From Impatiens glandulifera (lineage: Eukaryota > Streptophyta > Magnoliopsida > Ericales > Balsaminaceae), in assembly GCF_907164915.1 (NCBI RefSeq), contig NC_061867.1:53695852-53759851 (forward strand): a stretch of 64,000 nt of DNA, in the 5' to 3' direction. The notes beneath the pieces are model-generated. The model was not told where the DNA came from. It saw only the letters and a program-made list of their open reading frames with translations, and made no database searches. The translations under genes and the position numbers were made by a program. How positions within the stretch are numbered: the first letter of the stretch is position 1; every line of letters starts with the position of its first letter. Shown here piece by piece: positions 52,044 to 62,109 of this stretch.

Positions 52044-52608
52044 TTTATAATTTAAGAAGATGGATTGATATTATAATGAAGTCTCCGGCGAAGGAGAGGT
52101 CGATGGTAGACAATGTAGTATAACTCCGGCGAAGAAATGGTCGTACAGTAGAGAGAGAGAAGAGTACAAAGTTGTCTAGCTTAGCAGCATGGCTTGCTGC
52201 ATGCAGCATTTAATGAAAAGGTGGCAGGTGTTAGGTGGCGGTGAGGTGACTTGTTAAAAAAATTATTTCATTTTAATAATTAAATGACAAAAATTATTAT
52301 GAAATTAAATTAATAAATCAATCAATCAATCAGTAAGCGAAGATTTCTTCACATTATTATTTTGACAATTGTTTTACAAATATTATTTTGACAGTAGTTT
52401 TAAAAAATATTAATTATTTATCAAATTTATACTTCAAGTTATACAGTATTTCTTAATGTTTCAAGATTTAGTTAAATATAAGGCTGATATTTAAAAAAAA
52501 AACAATTCGAAGAACAAAAACATAATTCTGAAATCAAATATGACATTGAATTTTCAAGAATGCAAAATATTCAAATATTAAGTAACAAATTAAACCAACA
52601 CATGTCTA

Positions 52609-53781
52609 TTACAAAAACAAAGGCTGCAAATCACAAGCAGCAATGGATTCTAGCAAGCTTGTGTGAGGAACACCAAACACATCCAAATATGTCTTCAGAG
52701 GATTCTCTGCCTCAAATACCCAAACAAGTTCATTAACATCGTGCCGAGACTTGTCGTATACAACTATAGTTTTGTCGTCCTCGGGCTCGACAAATGGATT
52801 CTCCATTTCTTTAGTTGTACCTCCTCCAGCAATTACAAACCCCATAAGATCAAGTTTGTAAGCCGGGATGAATTCCCCTGCAAATATGAAGGTGTAACTG
52901 TCGAAGAGTTTGGGCAGCTGAAAGAAAATACAATACATTATTAGTAATCATGGACAATTGAATATCATATGGAGGAGTAGGAATAAGACAAAACTTACAT
53001 TGTTCAAATACCGCATTCTGTCAGCTCTTGGACCGCCCACAGTCCCATGATTATCTCGCTGCACCTCGTATGGTTCCTCGTCCACGTAACAGTTAAATCT
53101 GATTGATGATTTTATCCCTGTATAAAAGCAATAGGTGTTTTTAGTTTCATATATGTGAAAATGAATATTGAGTTAACAGTAAAGGGTTAAGAATAACAGA
53201 GTCTCACAATCAATGGTAAGGACCCAACTCCCGTTCAATATGCCCTTCAATACTTTGATAGTGCGACCGCATCCACCATTAGAATCGGTGGATGCTATGA
53301 CGTGGGTAACATCGTCTCGCCACCTCATTGACACCGTGGCACCACATGTGTTAGCATATTGTTGCATCAAGTGCTGTTTAAGAACAATCATAAATATTTC
53401 AGTTAAACAGGATGAAAACTTAAACAATATGGAAAAAAAGGGAGAAATGTAACGAAGAGTACTATCTCTTCACTTGTTAATTGATTTGGGCATAAAATCC
53501 AGTCTTTGCCAAAGTTTTGGACGGATGCTGAGGCAGTTGCCTGCACGTGCATGAAAAAAAAAACGGTCTTTGTGAGTATGTACTAGGGTTTCAGGGAAAT
53601 AATATCACAAAACACAACACTAGGTAAGTTTTCCTAAATAACATTGATCTACAGTCAAGGTGACATTTTGAGAGTAGGGTTTCCTAAAGATTAAAGAGAC
53701 AACAACATCACATAACAGAATCTAGTGTAGTAGTTCCATAATCCTAAATATTAAAAGTTACTAGTCAGGAATACGTACCAT
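52609..53781 (-). CDS. BRCA1/BARD1-like tandem BRCT protein carried by the MULE
   Basis: Exons: 53781-53779 (ATG only), 53540-53463, 53373-53208, 53117-52999 and 52917-52609. Phases agree and give 224 aa with no stop. BRCT 1 follows GKDWILCPNQLTSEE with GATVSMRWRDDVTHVIAST, GCGRTIKVLKGILNGSWVLT and the WIK end. The linker has YVDEEPYEVQRDNHG and GGP-R-x3-R. BRCT 2 has LPKLFDSYTFIFAGEFIPAY, DLMGFVIAGGG and ends LLESIAACDLQP, where the BRCA1 family has the W-x-LDSIAxC helix. These match the C-terminal BRCT pair of plant BRCA1/BARD1. The RING, PHD-like and central parts of the host genes are absent. The second BRCT looks divergent (expected Trp of the last helix replaced in HTSLLESIAAC). Likely a captured and retained module; binding to phosphopeptides is inference. 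Confidence 0.85.
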
Positions 53782-53929
53782 TGTGGAGTCGTGAAGATGT
53801 GGATTCAGGTTCGGTCGACGGGGAGCCGGTTACGAATCGCCGTGAAAAGGAGGCAGGAAGAGAGAGAGATGAATCGGGCGGAAATGATAATAAAATAATC
53901 ATATTAGGGGGTATATATATTCATGTAAC

Positions 53930-54075
53930 CGGGGCGAACATGTCTTCTTTCGAAAAGTGACTATTCATTCCATGTAACATGACACAGGGACCAGGGGCGA
54001 ATAAGTGTTCTCTCGAGAAGCGACTATTCAATCCATTTTACATGGAACATGGTCTAGGCGAACAAATGTTCTTTT
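53930..54075. repeat. Palindromic 16-mers upstream of the BRCT gene
   Basis: Copies at 53934-53949, 53997-54012 and 54058-54073 (GCGAACATGTCTTCTT, GCGAATAAGTGTTCTC, GCGAACAAATGTTCTT), spaced about 62 bp and alternating with CATGTAACATG-type palindromes. They lie about 150-300 bp upstream of the BRCT start codon. Confidence 0.75.
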
Positions 54076-54114
54076 CCAGCGAAAAAATTTAAATAAATAA
54101 AAAAAAGTAATGAA

Positions 54115-55010
54115 TTAATTGAAGCAAATATATCTTCGCTCATGAAGGTCTCCAGCCAAAAAAAATGAAATAAAAAAAAATTATGAAAAAAAATCTAGCC
54201 GGTAATTGAGGCGAAGATTTGTTCGGTTGCTGCATGTCATCTTCAATTAATTGAATTAATATTTAATAAACGGAAATATAAAATCCATGTCATTTTGGTC
54301 TTTACATAGACGGGTAAGTGTCTTTACATGGTAGTCAAGCGGTCTTCTCATGGGTGGGTAGGGGGGTTTTACATGATGTTTTTATTAGAATGAATTGAAG
54401 CAAATATATCTTCGCTCCAGAGAGTCTCGAGGCAAAAAAAATGAAATAAAAAAAAATAGGAAAAAAAAACTAGCCGGTAATTGAGGCGAAGATTTGTTCG
54501 GTTGCTGCATGTCATCTTCAATTAATTGAATTAATATTTAATAAACGGAAATATAAAATCCATGTCATTTTGGTCTTCACATAAACGGGTAAGTGTCTTT
54601 ACATGGTAGGCAAGCGGTCTTTACATGGGTGGGTAGGGGGGTTTTACATGAGGTTTTTATTAAAATTAATTGAAGCAAATATATCTTCGCTCCAGAGAGT
54701 CTCGAGGCAAAAAAAATGAAATAAAAAAAAAATAGGAAAAAAAAACTAGCCGGTAATTGAGGCGAAGATTTGTTCGGTTGCTGCATGTCATCTTCAATTA
54801 ATTGAATTAATATTTAATAAACGGAAATATAAAATCCATGTCATTTTGGTCTTCACATAAACGGGTAAGTGTCTTTACATGGTAGGCAAGCGGTCTTTAC
54901 ATGGGTGGGTAGAGGGGTTTTACATGAGGTTTTTATTAAAATTAATTGAAGCAAATATATCTTCGCTCCAGAGAGTCTCGAGGCAAAAAAAAAATGAAAT
55001 AAAAAAAGTA
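54115..55010 (-). repeat. Right subterminal tandem array (about 275-bp unit, over 3 copies)
   Basis: Units begin at about 54118, 54395, 54668 and 54944 with GAAGCAAATATATCTTCGCT. Each contains two palindromic motifs (GCAAATATATCTTCGC and GCGAAGATTTGTTCGG), a poly-A block, and CATGTCATTTTGGTCTT followed by ACGGGTAAGTGTC. The left end has only about one to one and a half copies. Confidence 0.9.
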
Positions 55011-55467
55011 AATAAAAATTCCTAGAAAATAAAAGATTGAATTACTTGAAGCGAATATTATATCGCTGCCTGTGTTATTTAATAAATTAAATTAATATTT
55101 AATAAACGTAAATATAATATGACTGTCAATTCGGTCTTTACATGGACGTGTAAATGTATTTTCATGAACGGCAGGCGTTCTTCTCATGGGTGGGTATGCG
55201 GGGTTTACATGAGGGTCATGGCAACGGGCGTGTAGATCAGAGCGAAGATATCTTATCTGTTTATCATCTGAATATTATATTATTTCATGGCGTTAACGGG
55301 CGCTTCCGTTAACGGCGTCTTGTGTGAACCCGGGCCTAAACCCGGATTCCGGATTCTCCCTCCCTCCCTCTCCTGCCCAGATTGATTTATTATTAAAATA
55401 ATAATGCTGCAATCTGATTGGTCCGCCACAGGGGAACACGGCAATCGGTAGCAGAAGATCTGAACTG
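54950..55467 (-). repeat. Right terminal inverted repeat of the 17.6-kb MULE
   Basis: Complement of the left terminal repeat. It ends in GATCTGAACTG at 55467, followed by the target duplication GCAAGCTAC. Confidence 0.9.
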
Positions 55468-55630
55468 GCAAGCTACCGTGCATTTGTTCGCGGTGCAGTC
55501 TATGATAAAGATGAAAGCACTCGCATCATTACTATTACCGCCACCGCCAACTCTATCACCAACTCTACCCGAGAATGAATAGCACAAGTAGAACCGCAAA
55601 AGTGAAGAAATGAACCTTGAATACCGTCAT
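55468..55630 (-). pseudogene. Proximal half of a small secreted cysteine-rich peptide gene split by the MULE
   Basis: ATG at 55630 (minus strand) opens a hydrophobic signal-peptide-like stretch (MTVFKVHFFTFAVLLVLFIL) ending at a TAG. The neighbouring frame then continues with VGGGGNSNDASAF and a Cys-containing segment up to the target duplication and joins, in frame, the piece at 37804-37893. A frameshift or an unrecognised intron must link the signal peptide to the Cys segment. Small secreted Cys-rich peptides with this organisation are common in plants. The family is not identified. Confidence 0.35.
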
Positions 55631-56754
55631 CTGCATGAATTTTATATGCAAATTGTAGTTAGACAGGATTTTATTCATTTTGAACTTCTTTTATAGCCTA
55701 AATTCATCGCCAATGCATCATTCATGACATCATCATCACCCCCTGCTTTTTCACCGTTGATCTTGGCTATTTGAAGGATTTTATAACTTTAATATATAAA
55801 ATTAATAATAATAATAATAATGCGATATAAATGTAGAAGATGCTAATTATACACATAATCAAATGCATCAAGCAAATGAATGTGAAGCTTCAAATAAAAA
55901 AAATAAAAAAATAAAAATAAATAAAGGCTAAAGGAGGGTGAGAGGTCATTATAATTTGTGACAACTGACATAAAAGTTTTTGTTGAAATAAGAGTGAGTT
56001 TAGCATCTTTTAATAATAAATTAAATGGGACTCAACTTCTACTTTAGTTATGTGTACATAATTTTAAAAATAATAAATAGTACAAAAGACAATACTCAAA
56101 TTTATAGTTTTTTTTATTATGTCCAAACTCTCCAAGTTTTATGTGATTAAGAATTTAGAAGAATTAAATATTTGTAGATTAAGCTTAATTACGTGTAAAT
56201 TACTCAACTTTTTCTTTTGAGGCAAATTAAGAAAACAGAAAAAGGACTTTTCATTCATGGATCTCTAATAGATTTGCCTCTATTAATGAATTTCTCACAT
56301 TCAAGCTAGCTCATTAAAGTTAAGTATTCTACATAACATCCAAAAAATTGATCTTAAACCATAGTATATATATATATATTAAACAATTTAATATATATGC
56401 AATCACAGTCAATAATAATACATTTTTTTTATTAACCCTTCTGACATTCAAAAACCAACCACTAATTAGAATTACGTACATAACTTATTTTAAAATTTTA
56501 CCTCTCTTTGAATGTATAAACATTTGTTATATATAATTACCATGTTGTAAAATAGTTTGTTGGATATTATCACCTACATATCTCTTATATTAGCAATAAG
56601 GGAAAGAGATAAAATAGTATGCCAAATAATGCAATTGGCCAATTATATATATTTGAGGTTCATACATAAATTTTGACTCAATTACTTAAACTTTTATAAT
56701 CCACCAAAGTTATTCAAGCTAAAAATCAACAACCCAGTAATCACATGAAACGAA
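55631..56754. other. AT-rich intergenic DNA
   Basis: No coding region recognised. Probably holds the promoter of the split peptide gene on the left and the subtilase 3' UTR on the right. A short TA tract is near 56368. Confidence 0.5.
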
Positions 56755-59700
56755 TCATAGGATAGATGATTGATACAAGAGAATGGGACTTCTAACCGAA
56801 TGGGTGCCATCAAACCATACCAAGGAATAAGAAAGATGATCTTGGTTGAGCCATTGTCCGGTGACAGTCACAACAAAGTTTTTCCTCTCATTTAGAGTAA
56901 TAAAAGAGAGAATACTAGGTTCCACATTGATAGATATCCCGTTGTCCCCTTTATTAACTTGTGCGTGATAAGTGGAGTTTGCATATCCAACGTTTGTCAC
57001 TACTCTTGAAAATTGAATATTGAAAGACGAGTTTTTAGTCACCGGTGCAGTCATTGTTGGGTAGTTGAGATCCTTTGCAGACAATCTAATCCCCTTTGGA
57101 CACGTTTGCTTCGATCCAAATATTTTTCTCAATTTTTCTCCTTCAGAACCTAAGGTACAGAACAAGTTGAAATATTCATCAATTGAGGTCTCATATACGA
57201 GTCCAGGATATACCGCCTTCAATGGATCAATGTGTCCTGCTCCATGACCAAGTTCAGCATCTGGATTGTATTTATTATTCATGTTCCAAGCTACACACAA
57301 ACCAACCAATCAAATATTATGATTAATCATGAGTAAAATTTTATCATTATCAAACCATATAAAGTGTGTTGAATTATTGTATTTTTACCAGTAGTCATGA
57401 GAGATGATTTAATAGCTGAAATAGACCAATCGGGATGTTTTGATTTTACAAAAGCAGCTGCTCCTGTAACATGGGGACATGACATAGAAGTTCCAGAATT
57501 GAAGTTGTACCTTGCAGCAGGTAGGCCGCCCACAGATATAGTATCATCTGTAGGACTTTCTGCCAGGATAGTTATGCCCGGTGCAACTACATCAGGCTAT
57601 CAAGCATTAGAAAAAAAAAGAACCTATTAGAAAACATGATATATATGGTCGGATTTACAACAAAACAAAATTATAAATTTGAACCACAAACCTAGGCTTT
57701 ACAAATAAGTTCAAATGACACACCTTTAAAATTTCTGGAAAGACTGTATTGGGTCCTCTACAAGAAAAAGAAGCCAAGAGGGGAGCTTGACTCTTAATAC
57801 TCTCACTTTTTAGTATCCTTGCCGAGGGCGATACTTCGGACTTGAGGTAAGACTCGACATAATGAAAATCGGGGTCATTTAAAAACACAGTCGGCATAGA
57901 TGTGACATTAGCATCATCTTTCCCTACATCACCTTTTCGAAAAATAACCCCAATTACACCCGCCCTCATAGCTTGTAGGCTCAAACCATCTCTATCTCCA
58001 TCAACATCACATAATATTATTTTCCCTTTCACCAAATAAGGGTCTATGCAATCCTTCACACATTGCCTGATATTGAAGAGAAAGAATACAAAGTTTAAAA
58101 GATGGATTAATATCTTTTAATCATTTGTGTAGTGAAAGAATACAAAGTTTAAAAAATGGATTAAAGTCTTACATTGCACTCGATTCGTTACAATGTCCGC
58201 TAATTCCTTTTCCATACACCAAGTATTTGAGGTCGCCACTATCAAAAGGATTTATTGTAGTTCCCTAGCCAATATCGATAATATATTAGCAACATGTGCA
58301 AGTTTCAAACACATAAAAAACAGTAAGTTGGCACAATAAACCTTTTATAAGGTAAAGTAGGATTAGATTAATCAATTCTTATTCTTTATTTTCGTGTGTT
58401 TATGTCACTAAAAATGACATTTTTGAACAACTAACACCGACTATCTATTTTTTCTTAACAATAATGTGTAAATTAGTTCTATTGAAATGATTTATAAAAA
58501 AGATTAATATGATTCAAGTAATTAAGTTGAAATATAGAATCTACTTACAATGAGTATGCGTCCATTTCCAAGAACAAGCTTGTTGATGATTTTTCTATCG
58601 GTAGAACTAGCACCCACAGTAAACACCCATGGTGCTAAGCTTAAAACCGATTTGAACATGGGAATGATTTTGTTTCCGGCACTTTGTACAGTTAGTATGC
58701 CCTTCTCCATTGCATGAAAGGATCCAATAGCAATAACATCTTCACTTAAATTTGAAGGGGGGGAAGTTGCAATTGAGATAGTGATAATGTCAACTCCGTC
58801 TGCAATGGCATCATCAAAGGCGGCCATGACATCCTCACTTTGTACAGTTAGTACACCCGCTCTGTATGTAGCTATCCTCGATGATGGAACACCTCCTCTA
58901 GCGGTCCCATTTGCTATGCCATAATAGTTGGCATTTCTTACAACCCTTCCAACTGCAGTGGAGGCTGTGTGATCCCCATGATTAAAAATATCCACTGCTG
59001 ACTCTCCGGCATAGTACCTCGCTCCAATAAGCTTCCTTAATCACATAATTGATTTATACATAAAATCAGGGGCGGAGCCAAGTGCAAGCTGGCCCGGGCT
59101 ACAGCCCGGGGAGCCTTATGTATTTTATCAATAACGACGGTAAATTACCGTCGTTTTTGGTTATTTTCCGTCGCTAAAAGATTATTTTTCGTCGCTAAAA
59201 GGAATTGATAACAGCAAACTATAAAACTAGCCCGGATAGATTTTTTTAATAAAAAATTAGCCCGGGTAGGTTTCAAATCCTGGCTTCGCCCCTGCATAAA
59301 ATTACTTTCAAAATCATGAAGAGAAAAATAAGATTTATAGAACACACGCACTTGTTACAAGTGAAATTTTTGCCACCAAGACAAACACCCTTCCATTTTG
59401 CAGGAACATTGTCTAAACCGTGGTCTGCCAAACTTTCCATATCAGGTACTATACCGGAATCGATATGTCCAATTATAATGTCACTCTCAATTTTGAGACT
59501 TCGAGGAACATCTAGGGACAAACCCATATAGTCCCAAGATCTTGTGGTTTGAAAATAATATTCACGACTTTGGAAAACAAATGCAACACCTTCCATGCCT
59601 ACATAACATAATTGTAAATTTGTAAAGTAGACATTTTTTAATAGTAGTCATTCTAATATTATTTAAGTTATTAAATCAATGAAAAAATTAAATTGAAGCC

Positions 59701-60609
59701 TTCAATAACATGTCTTGTAACTTTATATCAAGAGAGCAAAGCTCATAAGAAATAATAAGAAATTAAGGTAAACTTTTAGATTTTATAATAACAATTAAAA
59801 TATATAATATTAGTTACTTTTTAACTTTGATACTTCACTTGCTGTAACATTCGCAGCAAAACCATTAAAACTTCTTGAATAGCTCCTCACCAACGTCTTC
59901 TTAATCATACTGATACATATTAATTAGAGGTAAAATAAATTAGGTACATTAGTAATATATAAGTTAATTAGAATAATCAATTTAAAAGTTTCAAATATCT
60001 GGTATTGTTGTCTAATTTTTATTATTTTTTCATTTTGTGCCAAATTGGTTCTATACATAATTAAAATAAAACACAATTTGCATAAGCATTTTTAAGACAA
60101 TCCATGTATTGAGGAATAAGTATATTATTAGCAATTATAATAGAACTCACAATTTAACTTAATTTAATTTTAAATAATTTCATTTTAAAATAATTGAAAA
60201 AAAACAACAAATAATAAATGTGAATATAAATTAACCACGTACGTGTTGCTATGACCCAGAGATTGAAGTAGATTAGTATGGTGAGAGCGAGCTAAGTATT
60301 CTCCTTCGGGGAGGCTTCCCATGTAAACGATGTGTACCTACAAAATACCAAAATTAATATTCTCAACAAATTCAAATTAAAAACAATATATATAAACATT
60401 TCAAGTTTGTACATGCCCTAAAATGAGACTAAATATACAAATATAGTTTTATTTTAGTATATTTCATAGGATGCATTGTAAATTGATGATTTAAGGTGGG
60501 TGCTTACCTTTCTTTCTTCCCGAGTTGATTCATTAGACAAACAAATGATTGAAGGAATAAAAATAATCATGAGAAGGTATGAGAATTGCATATTTTTAAT
60601 TTTTTTCAT
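56755..60609 (-). CDS. Subtilisin-like serine protease (plant subtilase, cucumisin/SBT4-like)
   Basis: Nine exons: 60609-60508, 60337-60243, 59909-59818, 59598-59352, 59035-58549, 58264-58173, 58066-57724, 57596-57389 and 57290-56755. Phases agree and give 733 aa, normal for the family. Order: signal peptide ([19 protein letters not shown]), I9 propeptide ([14 protein letters not shown] to VSKLKS), peptidase S8 domain with Asp143 (GHIDSGI), His201 (HGDHTAST), oxyanion Asn region (SAGNK) and Ser523 ([12 protein letters not shown]), a PA insert ([15 protein letters not shown]), and a C-terminal Fn3-like domain ([16 protein letters not shown]). Secreted to the apoplast by family precedent. Several usually invariant positions differ: HIDSG for VIDTG, HGDHT for [13 protein letters not shown] for SFSSRGPN. 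The multi-intron structure fits SBT4-type genes. The start was chosen at the ATG just ahead of the signal peptide; in-frame ATGs exist further upstream. Confidence 0.9.
59067..59294. mobile_element. hAT-type MITE in a subtilase intron
   Basis: Ends CAGGGGCGGAGCC and, inverted, CAGGGGCGAAGCC. A perfect 8-bp target duplication CATAAAAT (59059-59066 and 59295-59302). 228 bp, no coding content. The interior has CGACGGTAAATTACCGTCG, a stem, and repeated CGTCGCTAAAAG. Confidence 0.9.
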
Positions 60610-60779
60610 GGGAGAACTCTCTCTCATTTTCTTATACTTTTGACAAGTTTGATATAAGTTCATTGTTGATTTATTTATATAATAGAAATATATAGCTAAT
60701 AATATAAAAGTTGTGTCATTTATTGCTATACATTTAAAACTTGGAAACATTTAAAACTTGGAAACATTTAGTGAAATTT

Positions 60780-61060
60780 TAAGTCAGTATTAATTAAAAT
60801 TGTAGTTAATACCTTTATCTTTAATTGCGGTGTATAAAACCGCAAATAAAGGTCTTATATTTAAATACAATATATAAAACTGCCTTTAAAAGTTACATTT
60901 AACTATGGTATATATAAAAATCGTAGTTAAAAGTCATATTTTTAACTGCGGTTTCTTATACCGTAGTTTAAGTTTTATCTTTAAGTGTGGTTTTTATACC
61001 GTAGTTAAGGTCTTACTTTTAAATACAGTATATAAAATTGCATTTATATTATAAAACATA
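60780..61060. repeat. Degenerate palindromic repeat (ACTGCGGT / ACCGTAGT words)
   Basis: Several imperfect copies of a roughly 45-60 bp unit around AACTGCGGTTT-TATACCGTAGTT, alternating in orientation, just upstream of the subtilase gene. Probably a decayed MITE-type tandem sequence; no ends defined. Confidence 0.5.
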
Positions 61061-61219
61061 AGAAAGTCTTATTAATAAATCTTATTTTTTTTTATTATTT
61101 CAGAAATTAATTGGAATATAATTTGACCTCTCAACTTTTATTATTTTTTAAATTAATTAGGATATAAATTTCAATATAATTATGTATACAAAATTATAGA
61201 AGTTGAACTATAAAGAGTT

Positions 61220-61232
61220 AATATATATATAT

Positions 61233-61267
<35 letters not shown>
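61220..61267. repeat. AT dinucleotide microsatellite
   Basis: Two adjacent TA tracts. Confidence 0.9.
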
Positions 61268-61276
<9 letters not shown>

Positions 61277-61639
61277 TATAATGTTATATTACTAATAAAT
61301 ATAATTAAATTATTTACAAATTATATGAATCTAATCTTGAACATATTATTCTATGTGGGTATATAAAAATATAAATAAAATGAACACCCTCCTTCCACAT
61401 TTTATTTAATTTGGTAAAACAACTTATCTTCTTACATATTTCATCATATTTTTTTTTTTATAAATAAACTTATCATCTCGTGACATTACATTTTCACTTT
61501 GTTCAATAAAATATTTGATATATATTTTTTAACATTTAGCATCGTGATCTCATATTTTGGTCAATCAAATGCTTGGTTCATAGTTTTAACCGCTGTCAAT
61601 AGATATCGACCTATTATCCCTCGGCAAACCACATGTCAA

Positions 61640-62060
61640 TCACACTGGGTTAAAAAGTTGCTATTGTTTGGTTAGGTTGCAAATTCGAAATATACATATA
61701 GCATTTTTCCAAATATCAATTTACTCTTATATATATATATATCCAAATTAACCACAGCTCTCGACCCTCGACCCCGCAATTCAGATACTTTAAAAATTAA
61801 GCATCATTATATATATATAAATTAGTTAGTTACAAAGTTGAACTTATATTGTTAAAATATCCCACGTTCATCCAATTTGGTGTTGAATTTAAAATTTAAA
61901 GTCTTATTAGCCTAGTTGGTTAAATGATTGTACTTGTTTAGTTAGATTGCAAGTTCAAAACATACATATAACATTTTATGACCGTTTAAAGTTTATTAGC
62001 GATTCAACTCACTATCCGACTCAAGTATTCATTTACTTTCACATATATATCAAATTAACT
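61640..62060 (-). mobile_element. Broken copies of the Helitron-like repeat
   Basis: Two partial units in tandem. One (about 61650-61820) includes CCACAGCTCTCGACC and TTAAAAATTAAGCATCATTA. The next (about 61820-62030) includes GTTGAACTTATATTGTTAAA, TTTGGTGTTGAATTTAAAA and TTAGCCTAGTTGGTTAAATG. They are related to 63425-63864 and, inverted, to 18739-19189. Termini are missing. Confidence 0.6.
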
Positions 62061-62109
62061 ACCGTTCTAGTTCTAGTTTTAGACCTTAGAAAGAACACTT
62101 TGAATAATA

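Larger units (their letters stand above)
37894..55467. mobile_element. 17.6-kb Mutator-like element with transposase, two Ulp1 proteases and a BRCT gene
   Basis: Both ends begin CAGTTCAGATCTTCTGC and are inverted copies. A perfect 9-bp target duplication GCAAGCTAC (37885-37893 and 55468-55476) fits Mutator transposition. TIRs run at least about 0.5 kb with high identity; the left one has about 45 bp extra near 38120-38165. They pass into subterminal repeats that reach about 39125 and 53930. Cargo in order: ULP-A (plus), ULP-B (plus, damaged), FAR1/MURA transposase (minus), BRCT gene (minus). MULEs carrying Ulp1-like genes are known (Arabidopsis Kaonashi, melon); a BRCT passenger is not familiar to me. 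Close TIR similarity and the perfect duplication suggest a fairly recent insertion, yet two internal stops suggest it is no longer fully active. Confidence 0.93.

Noticed and set aside
61905..61975. tRNA gene suggested by A-box- and B-box-like words
   Set aside because: No cloverleaf could be formed and the sequence is part of the dispersed Helitron-like repeat.
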